In this document: positions 1-6,798 of the stretch, piece by piece
Numbering within the stretch: position 1 is the first letter of the stretch
Layout of the letters: each line of letters opens with the position of its first letter
Translations under genes and position numbers: made by a program
Assembly: GCA_902600395.1 (NCBI GenBank)
Contig: CACKJL010000020.1
Coordinates: 1 to 17,496 of the forward strand
Direction: 5' to 3'
Source of the DNA: an uncultured Prochlorococcus sp.
GTDB lineage: Bacteria > Cyanobacteriota > Cyanobacteriia > PCC-6307 > Cyanobiaceae
DNA length: 17,496 nucleotides
The notes under the pieces: generated by a model
The model's input: the letters and a program-made list of their open reading frames with translations, nothing else
What the model was told of the DNA's origin: nothing
Database searches by the model: none

Positions 1-73
1 TTAAATCTTTTTCTAAATTAGTTTTTTTCTAAATTATTGAAACTATTCGCTAAATATTTACTATTAAAAAACA

Positions 74-313
74 ATGAAGTACTTATTTGTTATTTTTTAC
101 CTTTTTTCTCTAATTTATCCAGCTGAAGCCGTTACCACAAAAATGTTTAAAGTATTGGATACGTGTGCAAGATATCGACTCGGTGAGATTAACGCTAATG
201 AGGCTATAGAAAAACTTAAATTAAAATTAACGAATTCTTACACTAATCAGCCAAAGGACCTAGTTAAAAAATATTGCTCAGTATTTACTCCAAATGAAAA
301 AATTGAATTTTAA
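74..313 (+). CDS. Small secreted or periplasmic protein, unknown function
   Basis: This 79-residue protein opens with a short hydrophobic segment (about residues 3-18) ending in PAEA, which looks like a Sec signal peptide with a signal-peptidase I site near residue 19. The mature part is about 60 residues and mostly charged, with two cysteines (CARYRLGE at about 31 and KKYCSVF at about 68) that could form a disulfide outside the cytoplasm. The ATG at 74 is the natural start because the signal peptide begins there. I recognise no domain. The gene is separated from its neighbours and faces a convergent small gene at 330-464. An exported role is inferred only from the signal peptide. Confidence 0.7.
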   Translation: MKYLFVIFYLFSLIYPAEAVTTKMFKVLDTCARYRLGEINANEAIEKLKLKLTNSYTNQPKDLVKKYCSVFTPNEKIEF

Positions 314-329
314 TCTTTGCAATACATAT

Positions 330-464
330 TTAATTATTCTTTTTTGAATAATCTTTAGCTTTGTTTCGTATTTCTTTAACTTTTTTAAAATTAGTTATTT
401 TTAAGTTAAAAATAACTCCCAAAAAAAGAATAATGAATAAAAAAATATAAATTATTAACTCCAT
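330..464 (-). CDS. 44-residue single-pass membrane microprotein
   Basis: A complete short frame runs from the ATG at 464 to the TAA at 330. It begins MELIIYIFLFIILFLGVIF, a nearly unbroken hydrophobic helix of about 18 residues. A lysine-rich cytoplasmic-looking tail follows (ITNFKKVKEIRNKAKDYSKK). This helix plus positive tail is the common shape of tiny membrane proteins in Prochlorococcus. It is convergent with the secreted-protein gene ending at 313. The function is unknown. An N-out, C-in orientation is inferred from the positive tail. A chance frame cannot be excluded at this length, but the amphipathic tail and full hydrophobic run argue for a real gene. Confidence 0.5.
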   Translation of the reverse strand: MELIIYIFLFIILFLGVIFNLKITNFKKVKEIRNKAKDYSKKNN

Positions 465-628
465 ATTATTGAATTAATAAATTCAGCATAATTTAATTTA
501 CCTTAATGTATTTCAATAATTTTTTAGTATCTTTTAAAACAAAAAAACTGACTTTGATATCAGTTATTTACTTTAAGGCCACAAAAAAAACATATTAACC
601 TCTAATATGGAATTTTATAAGAATCATT

Positions 629-1078
629 GTGCAGATTGGAGATAAAATTCCAGAATTCTCTCTACTGGATCAAAATGGAGTTAAAAGATCAAATAAGGGA
701 TTAAAAAATCCCCTTGTTTTGTTTTTTTATCCAAAAGATGATACGCCGGGTTGCACTATAGAAGTTTGCGGATTTAGAGATAAATATGACTTATTTAAAG
801 TATTAGGTGCACAGGTTTGGGGAGTAAGTAATGGAAGTACCTCAAGTCATTTGGCATTTGCTAATAAAAATAAATTACAATATCCATTACTTTGTGATAC
901 GAATGACTCTCTTAGGAAAACTTTTAAAGTTCCTAAAGTATTAGGTTTTATGGATGGTAGGGTAACTTACGTTATTGATCGCAAAGGGACAGTTAGGCAT
1001 ATTTTTAGAGATTTATTGAATGGTCCTGAACACATTAAAGAGGCTATTAGAGTACTTAAGGAAATTCAAAATCAATAA
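629..1078 (+). CDS. bcp: Thioredoxin-dependent peroxiredoxin, Bcp/PrxQ type
   Basis: This cytosolic thiol peroxidase should reduce hydrogen peroxide and organic hydroperoxides with electrons from thioredoxin. The 149-residue length is normal for the family. The active-site segment DDTPGCTIEVCGFRD carries the peroxidatic cysteine at residue 42 and the likely resolving cysteine five residues later at 47, the arrangement of atypical 2-Cys PrxQ enzymes. The N-terminal IPEFSLLDQNG and the FFYPKDDTPGCT core are typical AhpC/TSA-fold features. Translation appears to start at the GTG at 629, because MQIGDKIPEF matches the usual family N-terminus and there is no better upstream ATG. No operon partner is evident. 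A role in photosynthetic oxidative stress is inferred from the family. Confidence 0.93.
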   Translation: MQIGDKIPEFSLLDQNGVKRSNKGLKNPLVLFFYPKDDTPGCTIEVCGFRDKYDLFKVLGAQVWGVSNGSTSSHLAFANKNKLQYPLLCDTNDSLRKTFKVPKVLGFMDGRVTYVIDRKGTVRHIFRDLLNGPEHIKEAIRVLKEIQNQ

Positions 1079-1144
1079 ATTATTATTCAAAGAATTTTAG
1101 ATTAATAAGTTTTGTTTTATTATGGTTTCAGCTTTTTTTTATAT

Positions 1145-1417
1145 ATGAAGAAAATGGGAATGCAGGCTGTTGATCTTGCTATTCAAAATGGAGTGGATCT
1201 TGACGGTACTCCAATCCCTCAAAAAATGCTAGATCTATACAACAGAATTATGGATGAGGAGAATAAAAGACAAAGGAGTGGTGTTAAAAAATCAATGAGA
1301 AATAGATGCGTCAAAACGGGTTCTAAGCATTTTGATAAGGAAACATTGAATCAATTATTAATAGACTCGGGATGGGAAGGTCTCAAAGAAAAGGAAATTT
1401 TATTTTTTTATAACTAA
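1145..1417 (+). CDS. Conserved-looking hypothetical protein, about 90 aa
   Basis: I place the start at the ATG at 1145 (MKKMGMQAVDLAIQNG). A longer frame from a TTG at 1112 would add a hydrophobic stretch unlike the rest. In-frame ATGs also occur at 1154 and 1160, so the exact start is uncertain. The protein is soluble and basic in the middle (NKRQRSGVKKSMRNRC) and ends in a short helix-like segment with LLIDSGWEGLKEKE. I recognise no family. It lies 66 bases downstream of the peroxiredoxin gene on the same strand and could share its transcript. An all-AT inverted repeat follows just past the stop codon. Confidence 0.6.
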   Translation: MKKMGMQAVDLAIQNGVDLDGTPIPQKMLDLYNRIMDEENKRQRSGVKKSMRNRCVKTGSKHFDKETLNQLLIDSGWEGLKEKEILFFYN

Positions 1418-1419
1418 AA

Positions 1420-1443
1420 AAATTTTAAATTATCTTAAAATTT
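1420..1443. terminator. AT-only inverted repeat between convergent genes
   Basis: A perfect 9-base inverted repeat (AAATTTTAA and TTAAAATTT) with a 6-base loop starts three bases past the stop of the 1145-1417 gene, ahead of the oppositely facing 1517-1861 gene. Its place fits a transcription end, but a stem without G or C is weak, so this is only a possible terminator. Confidence 0.3.
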
Positions 1444-1516
1444 AAAGATGGTAGCTTTACTTAAATTTAAAAACTGAGAAGTAATAATAATTTTTTTTAG
1501 ATCTAATTTTTTTGAA

Positions 1517-1861
1517 TTATTTAAACCATCCTTTTTTGTTAGAGGATATTATTTTCTCTTTTTCAGATTTTGTTTTATTACTTGCTTTTTTGAAAGCCAA
1601 GTTGGCTTCTATTACTGTGACTATTGATATGAAAAAAAGACCAGAAATTCCAATTATTTGTTCATTTTGAGAAGGTTCTGAATCACCTTGTAAAAAAATA
1701 CCTAAAGCGAACCATGCAGTACTAGCAATGATGGTAAAAAAATAGGGTTTCCATCTTCTTTGATATAAGTAGCCCGATCCTAAACCAGGAATAAGGTTTA
1801 AAAAAGATGCTACCCACCCTTTTGAAGATGCAAGTATTTCGTCTCTTGAGGGATAAGACAT
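1517..1861 (-). CDS. Small two-pass membrane protein, unknown function
   Basis: The 114-residue protein has a conserved-looking N-terminal block, LNLIPGLGSGYLYQRRWKPY (about residues 22-41). It resembles the glycine-rich entry to the first helix in small TM2-like membrane proteins. Two hydrophobic segments follow, at about 41-58 and 68-87. A lysine-rich cytoplasmic tail ends the protein. The ATG at 1861 is clear. A 34-aa membrane microprotein gene ends 5 bases upstream on the same strand, suggesting one transcript. I infer a cyanobacterial inner-membrane or thylakoid location, but no biochemical role can be assigned. Confidence 0.75.
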   Translation of the reverse strand: MSYPSRDEILASSKGWVASFLNLIPGLGSGYLYQRRWKPYFFTIIASTAWFALGIFLQGDSEPSQNEQIIGISGLFFISIVTVIEANLAFKKASNKTKSEKEKIISSNKKGWFK

Positions 1862-1866
1862 CTATG

Positions 1867-1971
1867 TTAGGTATTTATTAAATGTGAATTTATATAAGCA
1901 AAAGAAATTGCTGCACAAATTACCCAACTAAAAGGTAAAAACATTCTTATTTTTTCTTTATTATTATTCAT
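1867..1971 (-). CDS. 34-residue membrane microprotein upstream of the two-pass protein
   Basis: A short frame from the ATG at 1971 to the TAA at 1867 encodes a charged N-terminus (MNNNKEKIRM). One hydrophobic helix follows (FLPFSWVICAAISFAY) and then a short polar tail. It ends only 5 bases before the start of the 1861-1517 membrane protein gene, in the same direction, which fits a two-gene operon. Positive charge before the helix predicts an N-in orientation. The function is unknown. The close spacing is the main support beyond the sequence itself. Confidence 0.45.
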   Translation of the reverse strand: MNNNKEKIRMFLPFSWVICAAISFAYINSHLINT

Positions 1972-2040
1972 TTTTCAATTATGGAAAATATTTTTAAAAT
2001 CTGTGGATTTAATAGATACCTTAAAACTATAAGAATTAAA

Positions 2041-2063
2041 AAAGACGGTTTTTAACCGTCTTT
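2041..2063 (-). terminator. Rho-independent terminator for the 2091-2327 gene
   Basis: A perfect 10-base-pair stem (AAAGACGGTT and AACCGTCTTT) closes a 3-base loop. Read on the minus strand it is followed by a T-rich stretch. It lies 28 bases past the stop of the minus-strand gene at 2091-2327. The plus strand lacks a T-run after the stem, so it acts in one direction. Confidence 0.85.
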
Positions 2064-2090
2064 GAAAAAAGTAATTTCTCTAAAAATAAA

Positions 2091-2327
2091 TTATTTATCT
2101 TTTGAGGCTGAGAGCACTTTAAGTTCTTTTTTTACTTCTTTTTCTCTCTCTTCAAGATGTTTTAGTTGAGCTTTAAAAGCATCTTCAAGTCCTACTTTTT
2201 GTTTTGTTATTTCATCAAGCTCTTCTTGATGTTGGTTTTTCTTTAACTCCTTCATTTCACTATCGGAAATAACATATACTTGGCGATATGAAGGTGTTTC
2301 AAAAAGAAGATCAAACATTGAATACAT
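2091..2327 (-). CDS. Coiled-coil hypothetical protein, 78 aa
   Basis: The N-terminus (MFDLLFETPSYRQVYVISDS) is compact and hydrophobic. From about residue 27 the protein is a highly charged continuous helix (KKNQHQEELDEITKQKVG through EEREKEVKKELK), a likely coiled coil. I do not recognise the family. Alternative starts are the ATG at 2327 and one four codons in (MFDLL), and the second fits the compact N-terminal block better. The frame stays open for about 47 further codons upstream, to a TAG at 2469-2471, without any ATG, GTG or TTG, which is odd (see findings). A strong terminator follows the gene, so it is probably transcribed alone. Confidence 0.7.
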   Translation of the reverse strand: MYSMFDLLFETPSYRQVYVISDSEMKELKKNQHQEELDEITKQKVGLEDAFKAQLKHLEEREKEVKKELKVLSASKDK

Positions 2328-2532
2328 ATGTGAACTTTGAATTAGTACAAATTCAATATCTGATAATTCTTTGAAATATGAAAGGATAAATACCGAAGAT
2401 ATTGATACGGCAAATACACCGAATTTCGGTTTACCTAACTGAACCGACCAGTATTTACCGATCGAATTCTAAGGTATATTTTAAAGTATTAAGGAGATGA
2501 CTCTAAAGATCTAAATCAAAAAGGAACTAAAA

Positions 2533-2961
2533 ATGGATTTAAAAATTACTAAAACATTAGTAATCCCATCCAACGAAATTAAATGGCGCTTTTCAAGATC
2601 CTCCGGTCCTGGAGGACAAAATGTAAATAAAATTGAAAGCAGAGTAGAGATTATTTTTAATTTAGAAGATTCCAAAGTATTAAATGATTATCAGAAAGAA
2701 ATTCTTAAGAGAAACTTGAAAAAAAAATTAGTGAATAATAGCTTACGTTTAGCGGTTCAAGAACATAGAAATCAATTATTAAATAGGCAGCTAGCTTTAA
2801 TGAAATTTAGTTCAATCATAAAAAATGCTTTAAATAAACCATTTAAATTAAGAAAATCTACACAACCTACTAAAGCATCACAAAAGAAAAGAGTTGAGGT
2901 TAAGAAAAAACGTGGCGAATTGAAAAAAAGTAGACAAAAAGAAAAAACATATCAAATATGA
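2533..2961 (+). CDS. arfB: Peptidyl-tRNA hydrolase ArfB/YaeJ, ribosome rescue factor
   Basis: This is a codon-independent release factor homologue. ArfB enters ribosomes stalled at the 3' end of broken mRNAs and hydrolyses the peptidyl-tRNA. The catalytic GGQ is at residues 27-29 within SRSSGPGGQNVNKIESRVE, the RF-1 domain signature. After a helical middle part, the C-terminal 40 residues are strongly basic (KKRVEVKKKRGELKK), matching the ArfB tail that occupies the empty mRNA channel. The 142-residue length matches E. coli YaeJ closely and excludes a full-length release factor. The ATG at 2533 is the natural start. It appears to be a single gene. In Prochlorococcus this would complement or back up tmRNA; that role is inferred. 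Confidence 0.93.
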   Translation: MDLKITKTLVIPSNEIKWRFSRSSGPGGQNVNKIESRVEIIFNLEDSKVLNDYQKEILKRNLKKKLVNNSLRLAVQEHRNQLLNRQLALMKFSSIIKNALNKPFKLRKSTQPTKASQKKRVEVKKKRGELKKSRQKEKTYQI

Positions 2962-3033
2962 ATAAACTAAATAAATATTTCCATCTCAAATTGTAAGGAA
3001 AGCATATTATTAATTTAATTTCATTTTGGTTTA

Positions 3034-3282
3034 TTGAATACAACTAATGATTTCTGGTTAATTGACTCTAATTTTGTAGGGGTGATGCGTTTCTACAAAG
3101 ATAGAGATAATTCTGATAAATCTATTGATTATATGTTTATTGAAGAAGGAATTATTATGGGAATTCATGGAGAAAATCCTCCATTAATGAAAACTAGAAA
3201 AAAAATTGTTATTGAAGAAGCAAGATTATTATGGCAAAAATTGTTAAATGAAGGTTGGCAAAAAACTAATAAAAAATGGTAA
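3034..3282 (+). CDS. DUF1651-like small protein
   Basis: This 82-residue protein has the pattern I associate with DUF1651 proteins of marine cyanobacteria. It opens with an N-terminal WLIDSNFVGVMRFYKD block. A mid segment PPLMKTRKKIVIEEARLLW follows, with the end LLNEGWQKTNKKW. The function of that family is unknown. The start is probably the TTG at 3034, since the first in-frame ATG would remove the conserved W...MRF block. No signal peptide or membrane helix is visible. It lies 72 bases after arfB on the same strand and may be read through from it. The family call rests on remembered pattern only. Confidence 0.7.
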   Translation: MNTTNDFWLIDSNFVGVMRFYKDRDNSDKSIDYMFIEEGIIMGIHGENPPLMKTRKKIVIEEARLLWQKLLNEGWQKTNKKW

Positions 3283-3310
3283 GGAAATTCTACAAAAACT
3301 TTTTTTAATT

Positions 3311-3475
3311 TCAGAAAATAAATGAACCTTTAGGGTATAGCTTGGAAATTTTTTCCTTTTGTAAATATTTCTTTTTTTTGATGTCTTTTTCATATCTTCT
3401 CAGCATCATTAGATAGTTTGTAACTCCAAAAATTACTAAAAAGACAATAAATCTTATTCCTGCCTCAAAGTTCAT
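3311..3475 (-). CDS. Single-pass membrane protein, 54 aa
   Basis: Starting at the ATG at 3475, the protein reads MNFEAGIRFIVFLVIFGVTNY. One transmembrane helix is followed by a strongly basic tail (MLRRYEKDIKKKKYLQKEK). A longer frame from a TTG at 3517 adds only a polar, hydrophilic leader and seems less likely. The gene lies just downstream of the CPBP protease gene (62 bases) on the same strand and converges on the DUF1651 gene. A helix with a long positive tail suggests C-in topology. The function is unknown. Confidence 0.55.
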   Translation of the reverse strand: MNFEAGIRFIVFLVIFGVTNYLMMLRRYEKDIKKKKYLQKEKISKLYPKGSFIF

Positions 3476-3537
3476 ATGAGAATTAAGCTTTATTTTAATC
3501 TGACAATTACTAATCAAAAATCAATCGGTATTTATAT

Positions 3538-4398
3538 CTAATTAAAACGTCTAAGGAAATATTTTTTTGATTTTAATGCATAAAAAATACATAACAAAAG
3601 TAATATTAAAATTGCACTAAAGCTTCCGATTGGGTTTGGAATATTTTGTGTAAAAGGCCCTGCTAAAAAAGAAGGTGTATTTTCTTTGAATTCTATTAAT
3701 CCGTTATTTAATAAAAACCAAATACCCACAAGTCCTCCATGAATTCCTATGCAATTCCATAAAGAACCTTTATCTCTAATTTTTACTAATGATAGAAATA
3801 TCCCAAGTAAAATAAATCCCAAACGTAATCCTACTATGTTCCAAAAGATCTCAGTTGATAAATTATGCACTAAGCTAAAAATTATAGCTTGTAAAGCTAT
3901 TGATATTTTTGTACCATATTCAAATTTTAATTCTTCTAGTAACCAGCCTCTAAAAATTATTTCCTCTGCGAATCCAACACCTAATCCCAGTACAATAGAA
4001 TTTAAAAATATTATTGGAGAGAATTCACCTATCCAAGAAACATAATTTTTTTGCAATAGTGGTACCAAAATTAGAATTATTAAAACTAAAGCAAATAAAA
4101 TACCTTTAGAAAAATTGAAAAAGTTTTTCAAGAATTTGTCTTTTGTTATCCCAAGAATTATCCAAGCACTTGATCTATTTCGTTTGATATAAAACCAATA
4201 TGGTAGTAAAAAGATAAAAAGTAGGAAAGTAATAATAGTTCCAATTAAGGATAAATTTTCTTTTTCAAAATTAAATAATAAAAGTGGCTGAGATAAAGCC
4301 CAGCCAATGCCATAAAGAATTGGAATAAAAAATATAGTGGATAAAAATGTTGGTCTTAAAAGAAAAAAACTTTTAATTAATATCATTAAATTTTTCAT
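3538..4398 (-). CDS. CPBP-family intramembrane metalloprotease
   Basis: The 286-residue protein has about eight hydrophobic helices and carries the Abi/CAAX-protease signature. The motif EEIIFRGWLLEEL supplies Glu145, Glu146 and Arg150. A second motif is SLVHNL with His178. A third His is in GIHGG at residue 220. In known family members these residues bind the catalytic metal or water within the membrane, and relatives include Rce1 and bacteriocin-immunity or export proteins. The substrate is unknown. In cyanobacteria these proteins are probably thylakoid or plasma-membrane proteases. The ATG at 4398 is 17 bases downstream of a 65-aa gene in the same direction, so the two likely form an operon, possibly followed by the 54-aa gene. 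Confidence 0.88.
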   Translation of the reverse strand: MKNLMILIKSFFLLRPTFLSTIFFIPILYGIGWALSQPLLLFNFEKENLSLIGTIITFLLFIFLLPYWFYIKRNRSSAWIILGITKDKFLKNFFNFSKGILFALVLIILILVPLLQKNYVSWIGEFSPIIFLNSIVLGLGVGFAEEIIFRGWLLEELKFEYGTKISIALQAIIFSLVHNLSTEIFWNIVGLRLGFILLGIFLSLVKIRDKGSLWNCIGIHGGLVGIWFLLNNGLIEFKENTPSFLAGPFTQNIPNPIGSFSAILILLLLCIFYALKSKKYFLRRFN

Positions 4399-4415
4399 TT
4401 TAGTTTGAATATTAA

Positions 4416-4613
4416 TTAACCCCAGCCTTTGCCTTTTATTATTCTAACTACTTGTTCAAAAAGTTTTAGCTTTTTCTTTTTACTATAGTTTATGTTTTTT
4501 GAAAGATTAGATAAATCTTTATAAAATTGCCGAGTTATTTTATCTTCTTTATCACTAGGCCATAGTAAGTCTGACCCCTCTTCATATTCTTCTTTATATC
4601 TTTCTTTATTCAA
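4416..4613 (-). CDS. Small acidic/basic soluble protein upstream of the CPBP gene
   Basis: The 65-residue protein begins with an acidic, tyrosine-containing segment (KERYKEEYEEGSDLLWPSD). It ends with a lysine-rich helix and IIKGKGWG. I see no membrane segment, signal peptide or known motif. It ends 17 bases before the CPBP protease start codon, on the same strand, which suggests co-transcription and perhaps a partner or substrate role. That role is a guess from position alone. Confidence 0.6.
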   Translation of the reverse strand: MNKERYKEEYEEGSDLLWPSDKEDKITRQFYKDLSNLSKNINYSKKKKLKLFEQVVRIIKGKGWG

Positions 4614-4701
4614 ATTTTTTTATATCGTAATAATTTAAATTTTACTTATTGCAAATGCTTAAAAGTGATGTTTATTAAATTTGTGTATTTATTTAAAATT
4701 T

Positions 4702-4791
4702 ATGCTGATTAATCTTTCAACTTTAATTTTTACATTATTATCTCCATTGCTTATTTTTGCAGTAATAGTATCGGTTTACTTATTTCATTAG
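4702..4791 (+). CDS. Possible 29-residue membrane peptide
   Basis: A complete frame from the ATG at 4702 to the TAG at 4791 is almost entirely hydrophobic (LIFTLLSPLLIFAVIVSVYL), a single full-length transmembrane helix with no charged tail. It resembles the size of photosystem and cytochrome b6f small subunits, but I cannot match it to any of them. A purely hydrophobic frame is easy to obtain by chance in such T-rich DNA, hence the low score. Confidence 0.3.
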   Translation: MLINLSTLIFTLLSPLLIFAVIVSVYLFH

Positions 4792-4820
4792 GCAGTATTT
4801 AACAAAGAAACTTAATAAAT

Positions 4821-4916
4821 TTAGGGGTGTATTATGCCTAATTTTTCTAATGCAAATGATAAAATTGCAATTACGGCCATTACTGTTAAGATCTTGTTCT
4901 TTTTGATGAAATCCAT
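4821..4916 (-). CDS. 31-residue membrane microprotein
   Basis: The frame from the ATG at 4916 to the TAA at 4821 encodes MDFIKKNKI, a hydrophobic helix (LTVMAVIAILSFAL) and the polar end EKLGIIHP. The positive N-terminus followed by a helix and one acidic residue predicts N-in insertion. The composition is less biased than random T-rich DNA would give, and this shape is common among Prochlorococcus microproteins. It stands alone, with its end facing the end of the 4702-4791 frame. The function is unknown. Confidence 0.5.
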   Translation of the reverse strand: MDFIKKNKILTVMAVIAILSFALEKLGIIHP

Positions 4917-4990
4917 AATGCATATTAATAATCTATTTATTAAATTCTTATATAAAATAATAAATAATTAAAATTATTATAACAATTAGA

Positions 4991-5131
4991 ATGGAACTCA
5001 TATATGTAGGAGATTTACTTCCCTCAAAAGCTTCTTACAAAAAGATAATTGAAAAATATGATAAATGTATAAAAGAAGGGGAATTTTATGAAGAACCTAT
5101 ACCAGGAGGTTTTATTTACCCTGATTGGTAA
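4991..5131 (+). CDS. 46-residue soluble hypothetical protein
   Basis: The frame starts at the ATG at 4991 (MELIYVGDLLPSKASYKK) and ends with a glycine/proline-rich tail (EEPIPGGFIYPDW). Regular codon use, mixed charge and a Pro-Gly-aromatic C-terminus look like a real small folded protein. It stops 2 bases before the ATG of the frameshifted gene at 5134, in the same direction, so the two were probably one transcript. I do not recognise the family. Confidence 0.55.
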   Translation: MELIYVGDLLPSKASYKKIIEKYDKCIKEGEFYEEPIPGGFIYPDW

Positions 5132-5133
5132 AC

Positions 5134-5315
5134 ATGCTTACTACAAAAATAACTTTTGCCTTGGTAGATTGGATTAGAGAGTGGCGTAAGTGCCGGGATA
5201 AGAATCCTTCTATTGATGAGTGTGTAAATTTGTTCAGTGGAAATTGGAAGATTATAAACTTTCTGATAGTGATAAAAGAATAATTGAATCTATTTTTCTC
5301 TATGAATCTGAATGA
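5134..5315 (+). pseudogene. Small gene with a one-base frameshift (or sequencing error)
   Basis: The frame from the ATG at 5134 reads FALVDWIREWRKCRDKNPS and IDECV, then runs into unlike sequence and a TAA at 5281. If one A is added to the A-run at 5226-5228, the sense continues as KFVQWKLEDYKLSDSDKR and ends in LYESE with a TGA at 5313-5315. That gives a coherent 60-residue charged protein. The simplest reading is a single-base deletion in a short A-run, either a real frameshift or a base-call error. It follows the 46-aa gene after 2 bases. The function is unknown. No membrane segment is present. Confidence 0.6.
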
Positions 5316-5454
5316 CTAAGAGTTTATAGACGTTATTTTTTATATTTATCTATAAAAAACAAAGGATCATTAAAATTCTCTTACAAATTAAGAAAAAAGT
5401 AAATCAGCATATTTACGGATTTACTGAAAATATAAAAAGGAGTAATTTATAAAT

Positions 5455-5753
5455 GTTGAGTTCGGAGGCAATCTAAATGATTGATAGTCCGCCTGAAATT
5501 TAGCAAATTCCAAAATATAGGAAGCGTATTCCTGAGAATGGGATTATTCGAAAATTAAAGTTCAATCAATTAGTCTGATAAGACTTCGCTTTATAATTAC
5601 TAGCGACAATAGGGACTGAAATTATCGAAGGAAATCCCCGAATTCACGTATTCTAGGTTTATGAGTAAATAGACTTTAAAAATATGTAATTTTATATCCT
5701 GTAAGAAGGAAATTAAATATCAAAAAGGACTGTACCACCAGTCCTTTTTTTTT
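5455..5753 (+). ncRNA. Candidate small RNA (or decayed gene) ending in a strong terminator
   Basis: No intact gene covers 5316-5824. The first part (5316-5454) is very AT-rich and holds nothing I can name. From about 5455 the GC content rises and the sequence can fold. GGGATT (5540-5545) pairs with AATCCC (5633-5638). Inside it lie two side-by-side hairpins, AGTC/GACT (5572-5585) and TCGCT/AGCGA (5586-5606). An intrinsic terminator follows at 5722-5753. That is the layout of an independently transcribed RNA. The competing reading is a gene remnant: one frame gives protein-like pieces such as PKYRKRIPENGIIRKLK and LATIGTEIIEGNPRIHVF broken by several stop codons. It shows no tmRNA, RNase P or SRP RNA hallmarks. 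The 5' end is a guess. Confidence 0.4.
5722..5753 (+). terminator. Strong Rho-independent terminator
   Basis: A stem of AAAAAGGACT and AGTCCTTTTT closes an 8-base loop and runs into a stretch of T residues to 5753. Its GC core (GGACT/AGTCC) and T-run make it one of the clearest terminators in the window. No intact plus-strand gene lies within 400 bases upstream, which implies a non-coding or decayed transcript ends here. Confidence 0.88.
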
Positions 5754-5824
5754 AACAAACTACTTCTAAACTAGACTTCTTTTTGGATAATATGGATTTA
5801 TTAAGTGTTTAAAAATATTTCACA

Positions 5825-6766
5825 ATGAAAGATCAAGTCTTGTTTCCTAAAATTGAAGTTCGTGAAAAAGGTTTTTTACAAGTAAGTGATATTCATACGA
5901 TTTATTGGGAAAGATCTGGCAATCCAAATGGTAAAAAAATACTAGTTATTCATGGAGGCCCTGGAGGAGGAAGTCAACCTAGATATAGAAGATACTTTGA
6001 TCCAGATAAGTTTGATATTATACAATTTGATCAAAGAGGTTGCGGTTCTTCAACTCCTTTCTCCGAATTAAAAGAAAATACGACTAATCATTTAGTTGAT
6101 GATATTGAGAAATTAAGGATCCTATTAAAAATAGATAGTTGGCATTTGTTTGGTGGATCATGGGGCTCAACACTTTCACTTATATATGCAATTAAAAATC
6201 CCTTAAGAGTTAAGAGCTTAACTTTGAGAGGAATATTTTTATGTAGAAAGTTTGAATTATTGTGGTTCTATCAATATGGTGCAAGTGAGATATTCCCTGA
6301 TGAATTTGAAGAATATATTTCTGTGATACCACAAGAAGAAAGAAATGATTTAATAAGTTCTTTTTATAAATATCTAACATCTTCAGATGCGAATCTTAGA
6401 TCAAAAGCAGCATCAGCTTGGACAAAATGGGAACTCTCAACTAGTCATTTAATAAATAAAAAATTTGATTTTGATAAGTCCCAAGTTAATTCTTTTTCAG
6501 ATGCCTTTGCAAGGATCGAATGTCATTATTTTATTAATAATATTTTCTTAGAAGATGATTTTATTTTGAAAAATATAAGAGCAATAGAATCGATTCCAAC
6601 AAAAATAATTCAAGGGAGGTATGACGTTGTATGTCCTGTTAGGAGTGCTTGGGATCTAAATAAGAAATTAAAGAATTCTAAATTAATTATTGTTAATGAT
6701 GCTGGTCATTCAATGAGTGAAAAAGGTATTACTATCGAATTAATAAAAGCTGTTAAAGGAATTTAA
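5825..6766 (+). CDS. pip: Proline iminopeptidase (alpha/beta hydrolase, family S33)
   Basis: This cytosolic serine peptidase should release N-terminal proline from peptides. The oxyanion-loop motif HGGPGGG is at residues 43-49. The FDQRGCGSS block at 68-76 is typical of the family. The nucleophile is Ser112 in GGSWGS. The acid is probably Asp267 in GRYDVVCP and the histidine His295 in DAGHSMSEKG. A cap domain of about 110 residues lies between. The 313-residue length is normal for the family. The ATG at 5825 gives the expected N-terminus. It stands alone after a strong terminator. A role in peptide turnover and nitrogen recycling is known for the family and inferred here. Confidence 0.94.
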   Translation: MKDQVLFPKIEVREKGFLQVSDIHTIYWERSGNPNGKKILVIHGGPGGGSQPRYRRYFDPDKFDIIQFDQRGCGSSTPFSELKENTTNHLVDDIEKLRILLKIDSWHLFGGSWGSTLSLIYAIKNPLRVKSLTLRGIFLCRKFELLWFYQYGASEIFPDEFEEYISVIPQEERNDLISSFYKYLTSSDANLRSKAASAWTKWELSTSHLINKKFDFDKSQVNSFSDAFARIECHYFINNIFLEDDFILKNIRAIESIPTKIIQGRYDVVCPVRSAWDLNKKLKNSKLIIVNDAGHSMSEKGITIELIKAVKGI

Positions 6767-6798
6767 AATCTCTAAAAGAGAGAATATTCCTTTAAAAA

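Noticed and set aside
546..565. Hairpin with a T-run on the minus strand upstream of the peroxiredoxin gene
   Set aside because: The 6-base stem is weak and there is no minus-strand gene for it to terminate.
506..598. 30-codon plus-strand frame before the peroxiredoxin gene
   Set aside because: It is lysine- and phenylalanine-rich as random AT-rich DNA would give, with no domain or overlap signal.
3749..4045. Plus-strand open frame opposite the CPBP gene
   Set aside because: It lies wholly antisense to a well-supported protease gene, and its composition reflects the complement of that gene.
5455..5753. Identity as tmRNA, RNase P RNA or SRP RNA
   Set aside because: None of the conserved elements of these RNAs (tag-coding frame, RNase P core motif, SRP tetraloop hairpin) is visible, so only a generic candidate RNA is reported.
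6768..6783. TCTCT/AGAGA hairpin after the iminopeptidase gene as a terminator
   Set aside because: The 5-base stem has no T-run behind it on either strand.
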